A DNA stretch of 33,705 nucleotides, from assembly GCA_903933995.1 (NCBI GenBank), contig CAIZMD010000746.1, positions 1 through 33,705 on the forward strand, written 5' to 3'. A program made the translations under genes and the position numbers. Source of the DNA: an uncultured Bacteroidota bacterium. GTDB taxonomy: Bacteria; Bacteroidota; Bacteroidia; Chitinophagales; Chitinophagaceae. The notes under the pieces are model-generated. The model was given only the letters and a program-made list of their open reading frames with translations. It was not told the DNA's origin and searched no databases. This document shows, one piece after another, positions 8,827 to 17,025 of this stretch (its first letter is position 1; the number at the start of each line of letters is the position of its first letter).

Positions 8827-9978
8827 TTATTGTTTAGAAGTGGAATCATAATTCCAAGTAACTGGGATGACTTTTATCACCACATCTGGTTTCACCACCA
8901 TGCTACCCAAAATAGCCACTTTATCTCCGGGTTTTAAACCACTCTTGATGATCCAGTTACTACCTACTCTTTTACCAGTTTGAATAACAGTAGGTTTTAC
9001 CATTCCACTATCATTGAGTACAAATGCTTGGAATAAATTTTGAATCTGATTCACTGCTTGTTGTGGCAAAAGAATGGCGTCTTTAAACTCATTGGTTTGC
9101 AAACGGAGTTTTACGTATTGCCCTGGCTTGAGCAGGTTTTGTGGATTGGAAAATTCTGCTTGTACCAACAATGAACCTGTTGCAGGATCAATTTGCCTAT
9201 TAGACAAACTAATATTTCCTTTTTCACTATACACGGTACCATCGCTCAAAAGCAATTCAGCAGACAGTTGATTTTGCAAGATTTTGTGAGAGTTTCCAGC
9301 TTTGCGTTTGGCAAACATTAGGTACTCGTCTTCTGTAATAGAAAAACGAACACGCATTTTACCAATTGAAGAGACCGTATTCAAAGGTCCTCCTGTATTC
9401 AATTTTCCAATATAATCACCCACCAATACTTTAGAAATTCCAATGACGCCTGTAATAGGAGAAGTAATTCTAGTGTATTCCAATTCTATCTTGCTATTGC
9501 GTAATGCAGCTGAAGCAGCATCTACTTGAGAAATGGAAGCTTCATAATTGGCTTTAGCCGCATCAAGGTCTCTTTGACTAAGTGCGTGCATGGCGGTTAG
9601 GGGTTGTACCCTATCCAACTCAGCCTTGTTTTTTACTTTGCCGGTATTGGCCTGTGCCAGATTTGCTTGGGCTTGGTCAATTTTATTTCTAATGGGCAAG
9701 TCATCAATAGTATATAGTAATTGCCCCTTTTGAACCATATCACCTTCTTTAAAATGGATACCTGTAATCCAACCATCTACCCTTGATTGAATTTGTATGT
9801 CTTCCTGACCAAAGGTCTCTCCTACATAATCAGTGTAAAAAGGAATGGTCTGTTGACCAACCGTTACTACATTAACTTCTGGATTAAGAGCGGCAGGGGC
9901 TTCTGTTTTATCCTTGCAGGATGACAATAAAAAAAGGGTTAGGCTTCCGGCCAAAAAGACCGATGGGAATGATTTCAT
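8827..9978 (-). CDS. RND efflux periplasmic adaptor (membrane-fusion lipoprotein)
   Basis: I place the start at the ATG at 9978 rather than at the far end of the open frame (10155). It gives a clean lipoprotein signal, FLLSSC with Cys21, and 383 residues, normal for AcrA/MexA-type adaptors. A biotinyl-lipoyl-like half (SRVDGWITGIHFKEGD near residue 70) is followed by an alpha-hairpin rich in Ala and Gln (about 95-165), the second half-motif ITSPITGVIG, then beta-barrel and membrane-proximal domains (PGQYVKLRLQ, LKPGDKVAILG). It is the first gene of the pump operon. The region 9979-10170 upstream must hold the operon promoter; I see no confident match there. Confidence 0.93.
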   Translation of the reverse strand: MKSFPSVFLAGSLTLFLLSSCKDKTEAPAALNPEVNVVTVGQQTIPFYTDYVGETFGQEDIQIQSRVDGWITGIHFKEGDMVQKGQLLYTIDDLPIRNKIDQAQANLAQANTGKVKNKAELDRVQPLTAMHALSQRDLDAAKANYEASISQVDAASAALRNSKIELEYTRITSPITGVIGISKVLVGDYIGKLNTGGPLNTVSSIGKMRVRFSITEDEYLMFAKRKAGNSHKILQNQLSAELLLSDGTVYSEKGNISLSNRQIDPATGSLLVQAEFSNPQNLLKPGQYVKLRLQTNEFKDAILLPQQAVNQIQNLFQAFVLNDSGMVKPTVIQTGKRVGSNWIIKSGLKPGDKVAILGSMVVKPDVVIKVIPVTWNYDSTSKQ

Positions 9979-10120
9979 AATTAACGCATTGATAGGATTG
10001 GTTGAAATGTCACCCTCTAAAAATAACGTAAAACCGTGTATTATGTAAATCTGGAATAGAAAGGAACAAAAAAACTTGTCTGAATTATCAAATTTCAAAC
10101 AAATCCTTGGATGAAGACCA

Positions 10121-10152
10121 AAAAAAGCCGGTGAGTCAATTTCACCGGCTTT
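10121..10152 (-). terminator. Intrinsic terminator after the CBS-domain gene
   Basis: An 11-bp perfect stem (AAAGCCGGTGA at 10124-10134 with its complement at 10142-10152) is followed on the minus strand by a T tract. It sits 19 bp after the stop of the CBS gene and separates it from the RND operon. Confidence 0.88.
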
Positions 10153-10170
10153 CAAATATGTTAGTTTATT

Positions 10171-10599
10171 TTAAGACTGAATATAAGTCTGTAATTGGGA
10201 GATTGTCTCCTGTTGATTCAAAATGGTTTCCGTAACTACGTCATTGATAGAGATAATCCCTACTAATTTTCCGGAATCATATACAGGTAAGTATCTTATA
10301 TGTTTGGAACTCATGAGCTGCATACATTTTTCAACGGAATCCTGAGGTGCCACTGGTGGAAAATCAGTTGTCATGATTTCACCTACTGGGGTTTCACTCG
10401 AATGCCTTCCATTTAATATTACTTTTCTGGAATAGTCTCTTTCTGTAATAATGCCCAAAAACCGATCCGCTTCCATGACTACTAAAGAACCAATATTTTG
10501 CTCCGCCATTAATTCAAGGGCTTTGATCACAGTAAGGTCTGAAGAAACGGCACTTACTTTATTTCCTTTCCTTTTTAGGATATCGCTTACTTTTCTCAT
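10171..10599 (-). CDS. Two-CBS-domain protein
   Basis: A small soluble protein made of a tandem CBS pair (Bateman module). Domain one covers about 12-60 (SDLTVIKALELMAEQNIGSL, then RFLGIITERDYSRKV) and domain two about 75-135 (QDSVEKCMQLMSSKHIRYLP, then KLVGIISINDVV). Such pairs bind adenine nucleotides and act as energy or redox sensors, but stand-alone members are mostly uncharacterised. I take the ATG at 10599 (142 residues, MRKVSDILKRKG) because it fits the usual family start; an in-frame ATG at 10629 would add ten residues. It is a single-gene unit with its own terminator, unrelated to the RND operon that follows. Confidence 0.85.
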   Translation of the reverse strand: MRKVSDILKRKGNKVSAVSSDLTVIKALELMAEQNIGSLVVMEADRFLGIITERDYSRKVILNGRHSSETPVGEIMTTDFPPVAPQDSVEKCMQLMSSKHIRYLPVYDSGKLVGIISINDVVTETILNQQETISQLQTYIQS

Positions 10600-10803
10600 A
10601 TGGACAATTTGAGTGTTTAATTTAATCAATCTTGGGCATTATTGCAACTAAATTTTTTACAAAGGAATTGCTCAATGTTGTGCAAATTGGTCAGAAATCC
10701 GCTTCTCAACTATAACATTTATCATAATTTAAGGAAAGAAAAGGTTGTATAAATTGGGAAAGAACATTGGTATGATTAAATTGAAGTCAAAATTATTATT
10801 GCC

Positions 10804-11106
10804 ATGAAAAAAATGTTACTTATCCTGACAGCCTTCGTATGTATGATAGGCATGAGTTTTGCGCAAACAAAAAAAGATGCTAAAGCTGCACCCGCAAAAG
10901 TTGAAAAAGCAGCACCTGCTGCAAAAGTTGAAAAAGCGGCACCTGCTGCAAAAGCTGCCGCTCCTACTAAAAAAGACGGCACACCAGATATGCGCTTTAA
11001 AGAAAATAAAGAAGCAGCAAAACCTGCTGGACCAACCAAAAAAGATGGTACACCAGATATGCGTTACAAAGAAAATAAAGGAGCAGCTCCGAAATCAAAA
11101 GGATAA
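10804..11106 (+). CDS. Small exported Lys/Ala/Pro-rich repeat protein
   Basis: A 100-residue protein with a clear signal peptide (1-20, cut before QTKKD). The mature part of about 80 residues is disordered, very basic and built of repeats: two copies of KVEKAAPAA, then two 23-residue units each containing KKDGTPDMR followed by F/Y, KENK. Small exported proteins with this KKDGTPDMR-type motif are, from memory, recurrent in Chitinophagaceae-like Bacteroidota, without a known function. It has no cysteine or enzyme motif. It stands alone between the CBS gene (divergent) and the converging flavoprotein gene, with a shared terminator after it. The repeats at DNA level show recent internal duplication. 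It could be a periplasmic polycation or bind an anionic envelope polymer; this is speculation. Confidence 0.75.
   Translation: MKKMLLILTAFVCMIGMSFAQTKKDAKAAPAKVEKAAPAAKVEKAAPAAKAAAPTKKDGTPDMRFKENKEAAKPAGPTKKDGTPDMRYKENKGAAPKSKG
10894..10947 (+). repeat. Two tandem 27-bp units inside the small exported gene
   Basis: Units 10894-10920 and 10921-10947 are identical except for one silent A/G difference (GCA/GCG), and a shortened third copy begins at 10948. The length is a multiple of three, so copy-number change keeps frame. Confidence 0.9.
10966..11090 (+). repeat. Two diverged 69-bp units coding for the KKDGTPDMR motif
   Basis: The first unit starts at 10966 and the second at 11035. They share the codons for KKDGTPDMR and KENK with several third-position changes, so this duplication is older than the 27-bp one beside it. 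Confidence 0.8.
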
Positions 11107-11116
11107 TGTACTTCAA

Positions 11117-11148
11117 ATGAAAACGGCCTCCCAAGGGGCCGTTTTCAT
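11117..11148. terminator. Bidirectional terminator between the small exported gene and the flavoprotein gene
   Basis: A perfect 12-bp inverted repeat (ATGAAAACGGCC at 11117-11128 and its complement at 11137-11148) with an 8-nt loop. The run of four A/T on each arm gives a short U tract in both directions. It touches the stop codon of the leftward gene. Confidence 0.8.
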
Positions 11149-12371
11149 TATATATGATCTCCAATACTCTTGGCTGCTATCCAACCAGATGTCCAGGCAT
11201 TTTGAAAATTAAAGCCCCCAGTAACCCCATCAATATCCATTACCTCGCCTGCAAAAAAGAGATTGGGAATTTTCTTACTCATCATGGTATTGGCATCTAT
11301 CTCTGATAATTTAATGCCCCCACAAGTAACAAATTCTTCTTTAAAAGTGGTTTTGCCATTTACTTGAAAGCTATGACCAGTGAGTAATTGAATCAACTTA
11401 TTTTGGTCTTTGGATGCTAAATCAGCCCAACGATTTTCCGGATTGATACCAGCAGTTTCTAATAAAAAAATCCAAATTCTGGAAGGTAAACCAAAGGGAT
11501 TACGATTGATGATTTTTTGTACTGATAAAGATGTTCTGATGCCATGCCATGCTTCACGCAAACTATTCTCGTGATAGTCTGGCACCCAATTCACCGTAAT
11601 CTGGTATTGGTAAGCAGCGTCTGCCAATTGTCTGGCTCCCCAGGCAGAAAGCTTTAACACAACAGGGCCACTTAATCCCCAATGGGTAATGAGCAAGGGT
11701 CCCTCTTCTACTAATTTGGTTCCATTGATTTTTACCTGCGCCCTTTCAACCGATACCCCCATCAGTGCTGTAATCGGATGCTTGGGTAAATTAAAAGTAA
11801 ACAAAGAAGGAACAGGAGATTCAATCTGGTGTCCTAAAGCGGTTAACCAATCAAACATAGCAGCTTTTGGATAACCACCAGTAGCAACACAAAGCCATTG
11901 ACATTGAAAGGTTTTTCCATTTGCTGTTTGGAGTTCAAAACCTTCCGAAGACTTTATGGATGTTACTTCAGTTTGCAACTGCAGTTTTACGCTGTATTTA
12001 TCGGCTTCTTGTAACAAGCAGTTAATAATGGTTTGTGAATCATTGGAATCCGGAAACATTCTACCGTCTTGTTCCGTTTTCAATTTCACGCCCCTTTCTT
12101 CAAACCACTCAATGGTATCTTTAGTATTAAACCAGTGAAAAGATTTTTTGAGAAACTGTTGCCCCCTTGGATATTTTTTAACCAAGTCGCCCATTTCAAA
12201 ACAAGCATGGGTGGTATTACACCTTCCACCACCACTCACTTTTACTTTAGACAATAATTTGTTGCTTTTTTCTAGAATCAATACTTCCAAATTGGGATGC
12301 ATTCTTGCCGCATTTACGGCACAGAAAAATCCAGCTGCTCCTCCCCCAATTACAATCAATTTCTTTGACAT
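11148..12371 (-). CDS. NAD(P)/FAD-dependent oxidoreductase, BaiN/HI0933 (YhiN) family
   Basis: A 407-residue flavoprotein. The N-terminal dinucleotide-binding motif is VIGGGAAG (GxGxxG at residues 9-14), followed by the acidic end of strand two (LILEKSNKLLSKVKVSGGG) and GRCNTTHACF, a signature of this family. The C-terminus has CGGIKLSEID and the FAD-contacting FFAGEVMDIDGVTGGFNFQ. Family members are often annotated as 'aminoacetone oxidase' or BaiN-like; the true substrate is generally unknown. Length is normal for the family. It begins 4 bp after the stop of the M20 peptidase, so the two are co-transcribed, probably downstream of map. The protein is cytoplasmic. Confidence 0.92.
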   Translation of the reverse strand: MSKKLIVIGGGAAGFFCAVNAARMHPNLEVLILEKSNKLLSKVKVSGGGRCNTTHACFEMGDLVKKYPRGQQFLKKSFHWFNTKDTIEWFEERGVKLKTEQDGRMFPDSNDSQTIINCLLQEADKYSVKLQLQTEVTSIKSSEGFELQTANGKTFQCQWLCVATGGYPKAAMFDWLTALGHQIESPVPSLFTFNLPKHPITALMGVSVERAQVKINGTKLVEEGPLLITHWGLSGPVVLKLSAWGARQLADAAYQYQITVNWVPDYHENSLREAWHGIRTSLSVQKIINRNPFGLPSRIWIFLLETAGINPENRWADLASKDQNKLIQLLTGHSFQVNGKTTFKEEFVTCGGIKLSEIDANTMMSKKIPNLFFAGEVMDIDGVTGGFNFQNAWTSGWIAAKSIGDHI

Positions 12372-12375
12372 GGCA

Positions 12376-13908
12376 TTATTTCATGAGCATGATGGCAGCA
12401 AATGTTTCAATCCCATTCCAAAGATTGCTTAACCGAATGTTTTCATTCTCTGCGTGCTGGTTATTATCATGATTGGCTACAGGTACTGTAATGGTTTTAG
12501 CTTTCAGTTCCTTTTCAAAAACAAAGAGTGGAAGACTGCCTCCAACCGATGGCATCAACACTACTTGGTCTACCGTAGTAGATTGCACTGCTTTAATAAT
12601 TTGCTGTGCAATGGGCAAATCCATAGAGGTTCTTTGTGCGTTGTATCCATCGCTCAATTGAACTTTGGCAATCTTGCTATATTGCTTTCTCTGGGCTTCT
12701 GTTGGGTCTTGATCCGTAACAAAATAGCCTTGCAATTTAATATGGTCTACCACTTTTAATTGTTGCTTTCTAGCATCATTACCCAAGACCAATCTCAAGT
12801 CAATAGATGCAGTAGCAGTAGTGGGTATTACATTACTAGATAGCTTACCAACATTGGCACTTTGTAATCCGTTAATATTTAGCGATGGTTGTAAAATAGC
12901 TTCGGATAAAGACCAGTTGCTATTCTCTTGTTGTACAAATCCCAATTCATTTTTCATTTGCGCATCTGGAGCTGGAATAGCCGCAAGCGCTTGTTTTTCT
13001 TTGGCAGAAAGAGGCGTAACATCATCATAAAAACCTTTGATCAATACCTTTCCATTTTCATCCTTCATAGACGTTAAAAGATGGGTAAGTAAGTTGGCTG
13101 GATTAGGTGCCCAGTTGCCATAGTGTCCACTATGCAGGGGACGTTTACTGCCATACACCGTGAGTTCAATATGGGTATCACCTCTTACGCCAAATATCAC
13201 AGCTTTTTTACCTGATTGATGAACGGGTCCATCACAGATGATCCAAATATCAGATGCCAATAAAGACTGATTTTTTTGCAAAATTTCATGCAAGTGCTCT
13301 GACCCTGCTTCCTCTTCTCCTTCAAAAAAGAATTTCAAATTAAAAGCTGTTTTCATGCCAGTAGCCACTATAGATTCATAAGCTGAAAGAATAGACATCA
13401 CACCAGCTTTGTCATCAGAAGCACCACGAGCATAGATTCGCCAATTAGGGTTAATGGATGCTTGATCAGTAGGCCAAGGAATAGGAATAGCTTGTTGCTC
13501 TAATGAACCATTGAATAAGGTTGGTTTAAACGGATGTAGGCCTTTGAACCATTTGGTACTATCGGCAGGTTGTCCATCATAATGGGCGTAAAAAATAATA
13601 GTTTGTTTGGCCCCGGGGGTAATCACTTCTCCATATACAGCGGGCGCTATTCCAGGAGTTTTGGCTTCTAATAGTTGTAAATTACCAATACCCCTAGCCT
13701 GCATCATTTGCAGAATGGCTTGGGCATTTTTCTCCATATTGGATTTGTCCGATGCCAGATTGGGAATGGACAAAAAGGATTGATATTCTTTTAACCAGCG
13801 GTGTTCTTGCTTAACGCGATAGTCTCTGATAGCAAGGGTTGCAGGCGATTGCGCCAACACACTACTACTAAATACAAGTAATAGCCCAAAGAATCCATTT
13901 TTTAGCAT
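12376..13908 (-). CDS. Secreted M20-family metallopeptidase (dipeptidase-like)
   Basis: A 510-residue zinc aminoacylase/carboxypeptidase-fold enzyme with a signal peptide (1-19, ending VLA-Q), so it acts in the periplasm or outside. The metal and catalytic residues of the M20 family are visible: FYAHYDGQ (His109, Asp111), RGASDDKAG (bridging Asp), EGEEEAGS (catalytic Glu199, metal Glu200) and a last metal His in VANHDNNQHAENE. A dimerisation (lid) domain lies between, including RPLHSGHYGNWAPNP, typical of the M20 dipeptidase/carnosinase subgroup. It most likely hydrolyses di- or tripeptides. It lies 41 bp after map and 4 bp before the flavoprotein gene; all read leftward and could form the tail of the secY-map transcript. 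Confidence 0.92.
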   Translation of the reverse strand: MLKNGFFGLLLVFSSSVLAQSPATLAIRDYRVKQEHRWLKEYQSFLSIPNLASDKSNMEKNAQAILQMMQARGIGNLQLLEAKTPGIAPAVYGEVITPGAKQTIIFYAHYDGQPADSTKWFKGLHPFKPTLFNGSLEQQAIPIPWPTDQASINPNWRIYARGASDDKAGVMSILSAYESIVATGMKTAFNLKFFFEGEEEAGSEHLHEILQKNQSLLASDIWIICDGPVHQSGKKAVIFGVRGDTHIELTVYGSKRPLHSGHYGNWAPNPANLLTHLLTSMKDENGKVLIKGFYDDVTPLSAKEKQALAAIPAPDAQMKNELGFVQQENSNWSLSEAILQPSLNINGLQSANVGKLSSNVIPTTATASIDLRLVLGNDARKQQLKVVDHIKLQGYFVTDQDPTEAQRKQYSKIAKVQLSDGYNAQRTSMDLPIAQQIIKAVQSTTVDQVVLMPSVGGSLPLFVFEKELKAKTITVPVANHDNNQHAENENIRLSNLWNGIETFAAIMLMK

Positions 13909-13949
13909 ATGCAGTTCTCTTTGGGTCTAAGTTACAAAAGCCCACAGTA

Positions 13950-14753
13950 TTAGTAATAGGAACTATTCAAATGGGGATTGGCTTTTTCAGCAGCTTCAAT
14001 AATACTATAGTCAGAAAGGATTAAAGCTTGGTTGCGCTTAACACAAACATCGTGTTCAAAATGCACAGAAGGTTGACCATCACGGGTACGAACTGTCCAA
14101 CCATCGTCATCGGTATACACTTCTCTACCACCTAAGTTGATCATGGGCTCAATTGCTAGCACCAAGTTTTCTTTCATCTTATGACCGGTTCCACGTTTGC
14201 CATAATTGGGTACTTGTGGATCTTCGTGTAAGCTTCTACCCAATCCATGACCAACCAGTTCTCTTACAACACCATAACCAAATTTTGTTTCAGTATGATC
14301 TTGTATAGCATAAGAAATATCGCCCACGCGATTATTGATCACTGCTTTTTCTATTCCCTTGTATAAAGATTCTTTGGTCACTTTTACCAATTGTAAAATC
14401 TCTGGTGCTACATCACCCATGATAAAAGTATACGCATGATCACCATGCCAGCCTTTTAAAATCACACCCATGTCTATAGAAACGATATCGCCATTTTTAA
14501 GGGGTGTATCATTGGGGAAACCGTGTACTACCACGTCATTCACAGAAGCACAAATATGGTGCGGATAACCATGATAATTGTAAAAAGAAGGAATAGCATT
14601 ATGCTCTTTTACAAAATTGAGACAAAGCTTATCTATATCCATGGTTGTAACGCCAGGCTTTAGCATTTTGGCAACTTCAGTAAGTGTTTTACTAACCAAC
14701 ATTGCCGCGTCCTTCATCAGGGCTATTTCTGCATCTGTTTTATGAATTATCAT
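13950..14753 (-). CDS. map: Methionine aminopeptidase, type I
   Basis: A cytosolic enzyme that removes the initiator methionine from nascent proteins. All five metal ligands are visible: two Asp (SIDMG and HGDHAYTF), His (GHGLGR), and two Glu (AIEPM and HFEHDV), plus the substrate-binding His in VVHGFP. The open frame could start at 14771, but the ATG at 14753 is preferred. It is preceded by a purine-rich AGAAGAAG and matches the usual type I start (MIIHKTDAEI), giving 267 residues. It follows secY as in many bacteria. A terminator-like hairpin lies between secY and map, so part of map expression may come from another start site. Confidence 0.95.
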   Translation of the reverse strand: MIIHKTDAEIALMKDAAMLVSKTLTEVAKMLKPGVTTMDIDKLCLNFVKEHNAIPSFYNYHGYPHHICASVNDVVVHGFPNDTPLKNGDIVSIDMGVILKGWHGDHAYTFIMGDVAPEILQLVKVTKESLYKGIEKAVINNRVGDISYAIQDHTETKFGYGVVRELVGHGLGRSLHEDPQVPNYGKRGTGHKMKENLVLAIEPMINLGGREVYTDDDGWTVRTRDGQPSVHFEHDVCVKRNQALILSDYSIIEAAEKANPHLNSSYY

Positions 14754-14775
14754 ATTGCTTCTTCTGCTCATGTTC

Positions 14776-14814
14776 TAAAAAAATAAACCTGTTAGGACTG
14801 GCCCAACAGGTTTA
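14776..14814 (-). terminator. Terminator-like hairpin between secY and map
   Basis: TAAACCTGTT (14784-14793) pairs perfectly with AACAGGTTTA (14805-14814), and two inner GG/CC pairs are possible. On the minus strand the stem is followed by ATTTTTTTA, a good U tract. It lies 19 bp after the secY stop and directly before map. It would act as a partial terminator or mRNA 3' end. Confidence 0.7.
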
Positions 14815-14832
14815 CCATTATCGTTTATTAGA

Positions 14833-16179
14833 TTAGATAGTGGAGGTAGACACTGTTTGACGTCCTTGAACCCTTCCGCTATTCATTAATCCATCGTATT
14901 GACGCATCAACAAATGTGTTTCTATCTGCTGTAAGGTATCTAAGATTACACCAACCATAATCAATAGAGAAGTTCCTCCAAAGAAAGAGCTGAATCCTTG
15001 TGTAACACCTAAACGCTGAGCAAAACCTGGCATGATACCTACCAAGGCCAAGAAAATGGCGCCAGGCAAAGTAATCTTATCCATGATAGAACCAATATAA
15101 TCTGCAGTTGGTTGACCAGGTTTAACACCAGGTACAAAACCATTGTTGCGCTTAAGGTCTTCAGAGATTTGCTTAGGGTTAAAGATCAACGCAGTGTATA
15201 AGAAAGTAAATCCAATAACCATTACGGAATAGATAACCATGTACCAAACATTGCTATGGTCATTGAAGATTCTTACAATACCTTGAGCTGAATCAATATT
15301 GGTAAAGGAAACCAAGGTAGGCAAGAACATGATAGCCTGAGCAAAGATGATTGGCATAACACCAGCACTATTTACCTTAATTGGTAAGAACTGACGAGCA
15401 CCACCAAATTGACGGTTACCAATAATTTGCTTGGCATAGTTTACAGGAATCTTACGAACACCTTGTACCAAGATAATCAAAGCCATGATCACGGTTACTA
15501 AGATGGCAATCTCAATTAAGAAGATCAACAAACCACCACCGCCTTTTTGACCTTTGGCACTAAATTCTTGAACAATATTTTGTGGAAGACGAGCCAAGAT
15601 ACCTACCATGATGATGATAGAAGTACCATTACCCAAACCTTTGTCTTGGATTTTCTCTCCTAACCACATTACAAACAGGGTACCTGCAGTAAGGGTAAGA
15701 ATGGTAGAGAACCAAAAGAAGGGTTTATAAGCCACTAAAATAGCTTCTGCATATCCAGGGCTGTTCAAATAACCAACATAGGCAGCAGCCTGGAAGATGG
15801 TTACAATCACAGTCAGGTAACGAGTCCACTGATTAATTTTCTTTCTGCCGCTCTCTCCTTCTTTCTGAACTTTCTGTAATTGAGGAACCAAGATGGTCAT
15901 CAACTGCATAAAGATAGAAGCTGAGATATAAGGCATGATACCCAAGGCCAAGATAGAGGCTTGTGAAAAACCACCACCGGCAAACATGTCAAAAATACCT
16001 AGTAAGCCATTGCTTTTAGAAGCCTGTTGAGCAGCTTCTATTCCGTTTGGATCCAAACCGGGTAAAACAATGTGGTTACCAATACGGTAGGTAAGCACCA
16101 GTGCCAACGTGATAACAATCTTGTTACGCAGCTCTTCGATGGCCCATATATTCTTTAAAGTCTGAACTAATTTTTTCAC
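14833..16179 (-). CDS. secY: Preprotein translocase subunit SecY
   Basis: The 448-residue channel subunit of the Sec translocon, in the inner membrane. It has ten hydrophobic helices and clear family segments: NIWAIEELRNKIVITL at the start, YRIGNHIVLPGLD, the plug/TM2 region with FDMFAGGGFSQASILALGIMP, and the C-terminal loop region ISEDLKRNNGFVPGVKPG that contacts SecA and the ribosome. The extended C-terminus ends in VSTSTI. The gene follows rplO, as in nearly all bacterial spc operons, but terminator-like hairpins sit on both sides, which may set secY mRNA apart from ribosomal protein mRNA. Confidence 0.98.
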   Translation of the reverse strand: MKKLVQTLKNIWAIEELRNKIVITLALVLTYRIGNHIVLPGLDPNGIEAAQQASKSNGLLGIFDMFAGGGFSQASILALGIMPYISASIFMQLMTILVPQLQKVQKEGESGRKKINQWTRYLTVIVTIFQAAAYVGYLNSPGYAEAILVAYKPFFWFSTILTLTAGTLFVMWLGEKIQDKGLGNGTSIIIMVGILARLPQNIVQEFSAKGQKGGGGLLIFLIEIAILVTVIMALIILVQGVRKIPVNYAKQIIGNRQFGGARQFLPIKVNSAGVMPIIFAQAIMFLPTLVSFTNIDSAQGIVRIFNDHSNVWYMVIYSVMVIGFTFLYTALIFNPKQISEDLKRNNGFVPGVKPGQPTADYIGSIMDKITLPGAIFLALVGIMPGFAQRLGVTQGFSSFFGGTSLLIMVGVILDTLQQIETHLLMRQYDGLMNSGRVQGRQTVSTSTI

Positions 16180-16213
16180 TGATACTATTTGTTAGAAGTT
16201 AATATCCATAACC

Positions 16214-16239
16214 AAAAAAGACGCATCACCGATGCGTCT
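16214..16239 (-). terminator. Terminator-like hairpin between rplO and secY
   Basis: AGACGCATC (16219-16227) and GATGCGTCT (16231-16239) form a perfect 9-bp stem with a 3-nt loop. On the minus strand it runs straight into TTTTTT. This has the full form of an intrinsic terminator, 18 bp after the rplO stop codon and inside what should be one operon. Confidence 0.8.
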
Positions 16240-16256
16240 GGAAAGTTACAGTAAAA

Positions 16257-16706
16257 TTACTTTACTATTTCAACGCTTCCACCTGCTGCTTCAATTGCTG
16301 CTTTGGCTTTATCGCTTAATTTGTTCACTTTGAAAGAAAGTTTTGCTTTCAATTCACCTGTGGCAAGAATTTTTACCCTATCAGTGCGGCTGATCAAACC
16401 ATTGATATATAAGTTTTCCAAAGAAATCTCTGTGAAACCATATTTCTCTACCAATTGATCCAACTGACCAAGATTAAACACTTTGTATTCTACACGATTA
16501 GCATTCTTAAATCCACGCTTAGGAATACGACGTTGAATTGGCATCTGACCACCTTCGTGTGCCATTTTGCTCTTGTAACCAGCGCGGCTTTGACCACCTT
16601 TGTTACCTTTTGTAGATGTACCACCCTTTCCGGATGCTTCACCTCTACCAATACGTTTTTCCTTGTGAACTGAGCCAGCTGCTGGCTTGAGTGTGTGTAA
16701 TTTCAT
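16257..16706 (-). CDS. rplO: 50S ribosomal protein L15
   Basis: A 149-residue large-subunit protein. The basic, glycine-rich N-terminal extension that threads into 23S rRNA is evident (RIGRGEASGKGGTSTKGNKG), followed by the globular part with RIPKRGFKN and a C-terminal GGSVEIVK. It lies in spc order between rpmD and secY. The gap to rpmD is unusually long (about 120 bp) and holds a strong hairpin. Confidence 0.98.
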   Translation of the reverse strand: MKLHTLKPAAGSVHKEKRIGRGEASGKGGTSTKGNKGGQSRAGYKSKMAHEGGQMPIQRRIPKRGFKNANRVEYKVFNLGQLDQLVEKYGFTEISLENLYINGLISRTDRVKILATGELKAKLSFKVNKLSDKAKAAIEAAGGSVEIVK

Positions 16707-16766
16707 CTGAATTTGATTTTGTACTTAGCGGGGAATCACCCCTCGCAGGTTGTTAAATATAAAACG

Positions 16767-16812
16767 TAAAAATAGGAAAGATAGCAGTATAAAATACAAC
16801 TATGCTTTCCTA
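16767..16812 (-). terminator. Long hairpin with T tract between rpmD and rplO
   Basis: The stem spans 16773-16812: TAGGAAAG pairs with CTTTCCTA, then ATAG/CTAT and GTAT/ATAC close on a TTT loop, with one bulge, one wobble and one mismatch. On the minus strand it is followed by ATTTTTA. It is A/T-rich, so less certain as a terminator than the rplO-secY hairpin. Confidence 0.55.
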
Positions 16813-16825
16813 AATCTTTTGTTGA

Positions 16826-17008
16826 TTAAGCTACCTCTTCAACTTTCACCAGATGGCTAACTTTGTTAACCATACCTAGGATCTGTGGAGTGGCTTCAAC
16901 TTCTTTAGAAGCGTTCAACTTATTTAAGCCAAGGGCTTTCAAAGTTAATTTTTGACGCTCCGGTCTGTCGATACCGCTTTTTACTTGTGTGATCTTGATC
17001 TTTTTCAT
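16826..17008 (-). CDS. rpmD: 50S ribosomal protein L30
   Basis: A 60-residue protein, the full normal length for bacterial L30. It starts KKIKITQVKSGIDRPERQ and has the helix-strand pattern of the family (LKALGLNKLN, then LGMVNKVSHLVKVEEV). It lies 17 bp after rpsE, in standard spc order. Confidence 0.96.
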   Translation of the reverse strand: MKKIKITQVKSGIDRPERQKLTLKALGLNKLNASKEVEATPQILGMVNKVSHLVKVEEVA

Positions 17009-17025
17009 TTAATATCTTTTTCGGA

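Noticed and set aside
9979..10155. Longer membrane-fusion protein starting at 10155
   Set aside because: The added residues show no homology and would hide the lipobox at FLLSSC.
10591..10690. Promoter candidate for the CBS gene (TTCCTTTG on the minus strand near 10660)
   Set aside because: Spacing to the nearest TTG is about 15 bp, too short for the consensus.
10776..11212. Long frames overlapping the small exported gene: antisense 10776-11039 and the shifted frame 10859-11212
   Set aside because: Both come from the low-complexity repeats. The 10804 frame alone has a signal peptide and ordered motif repeats, and the shifted frame runs through the terminator into the next gene.
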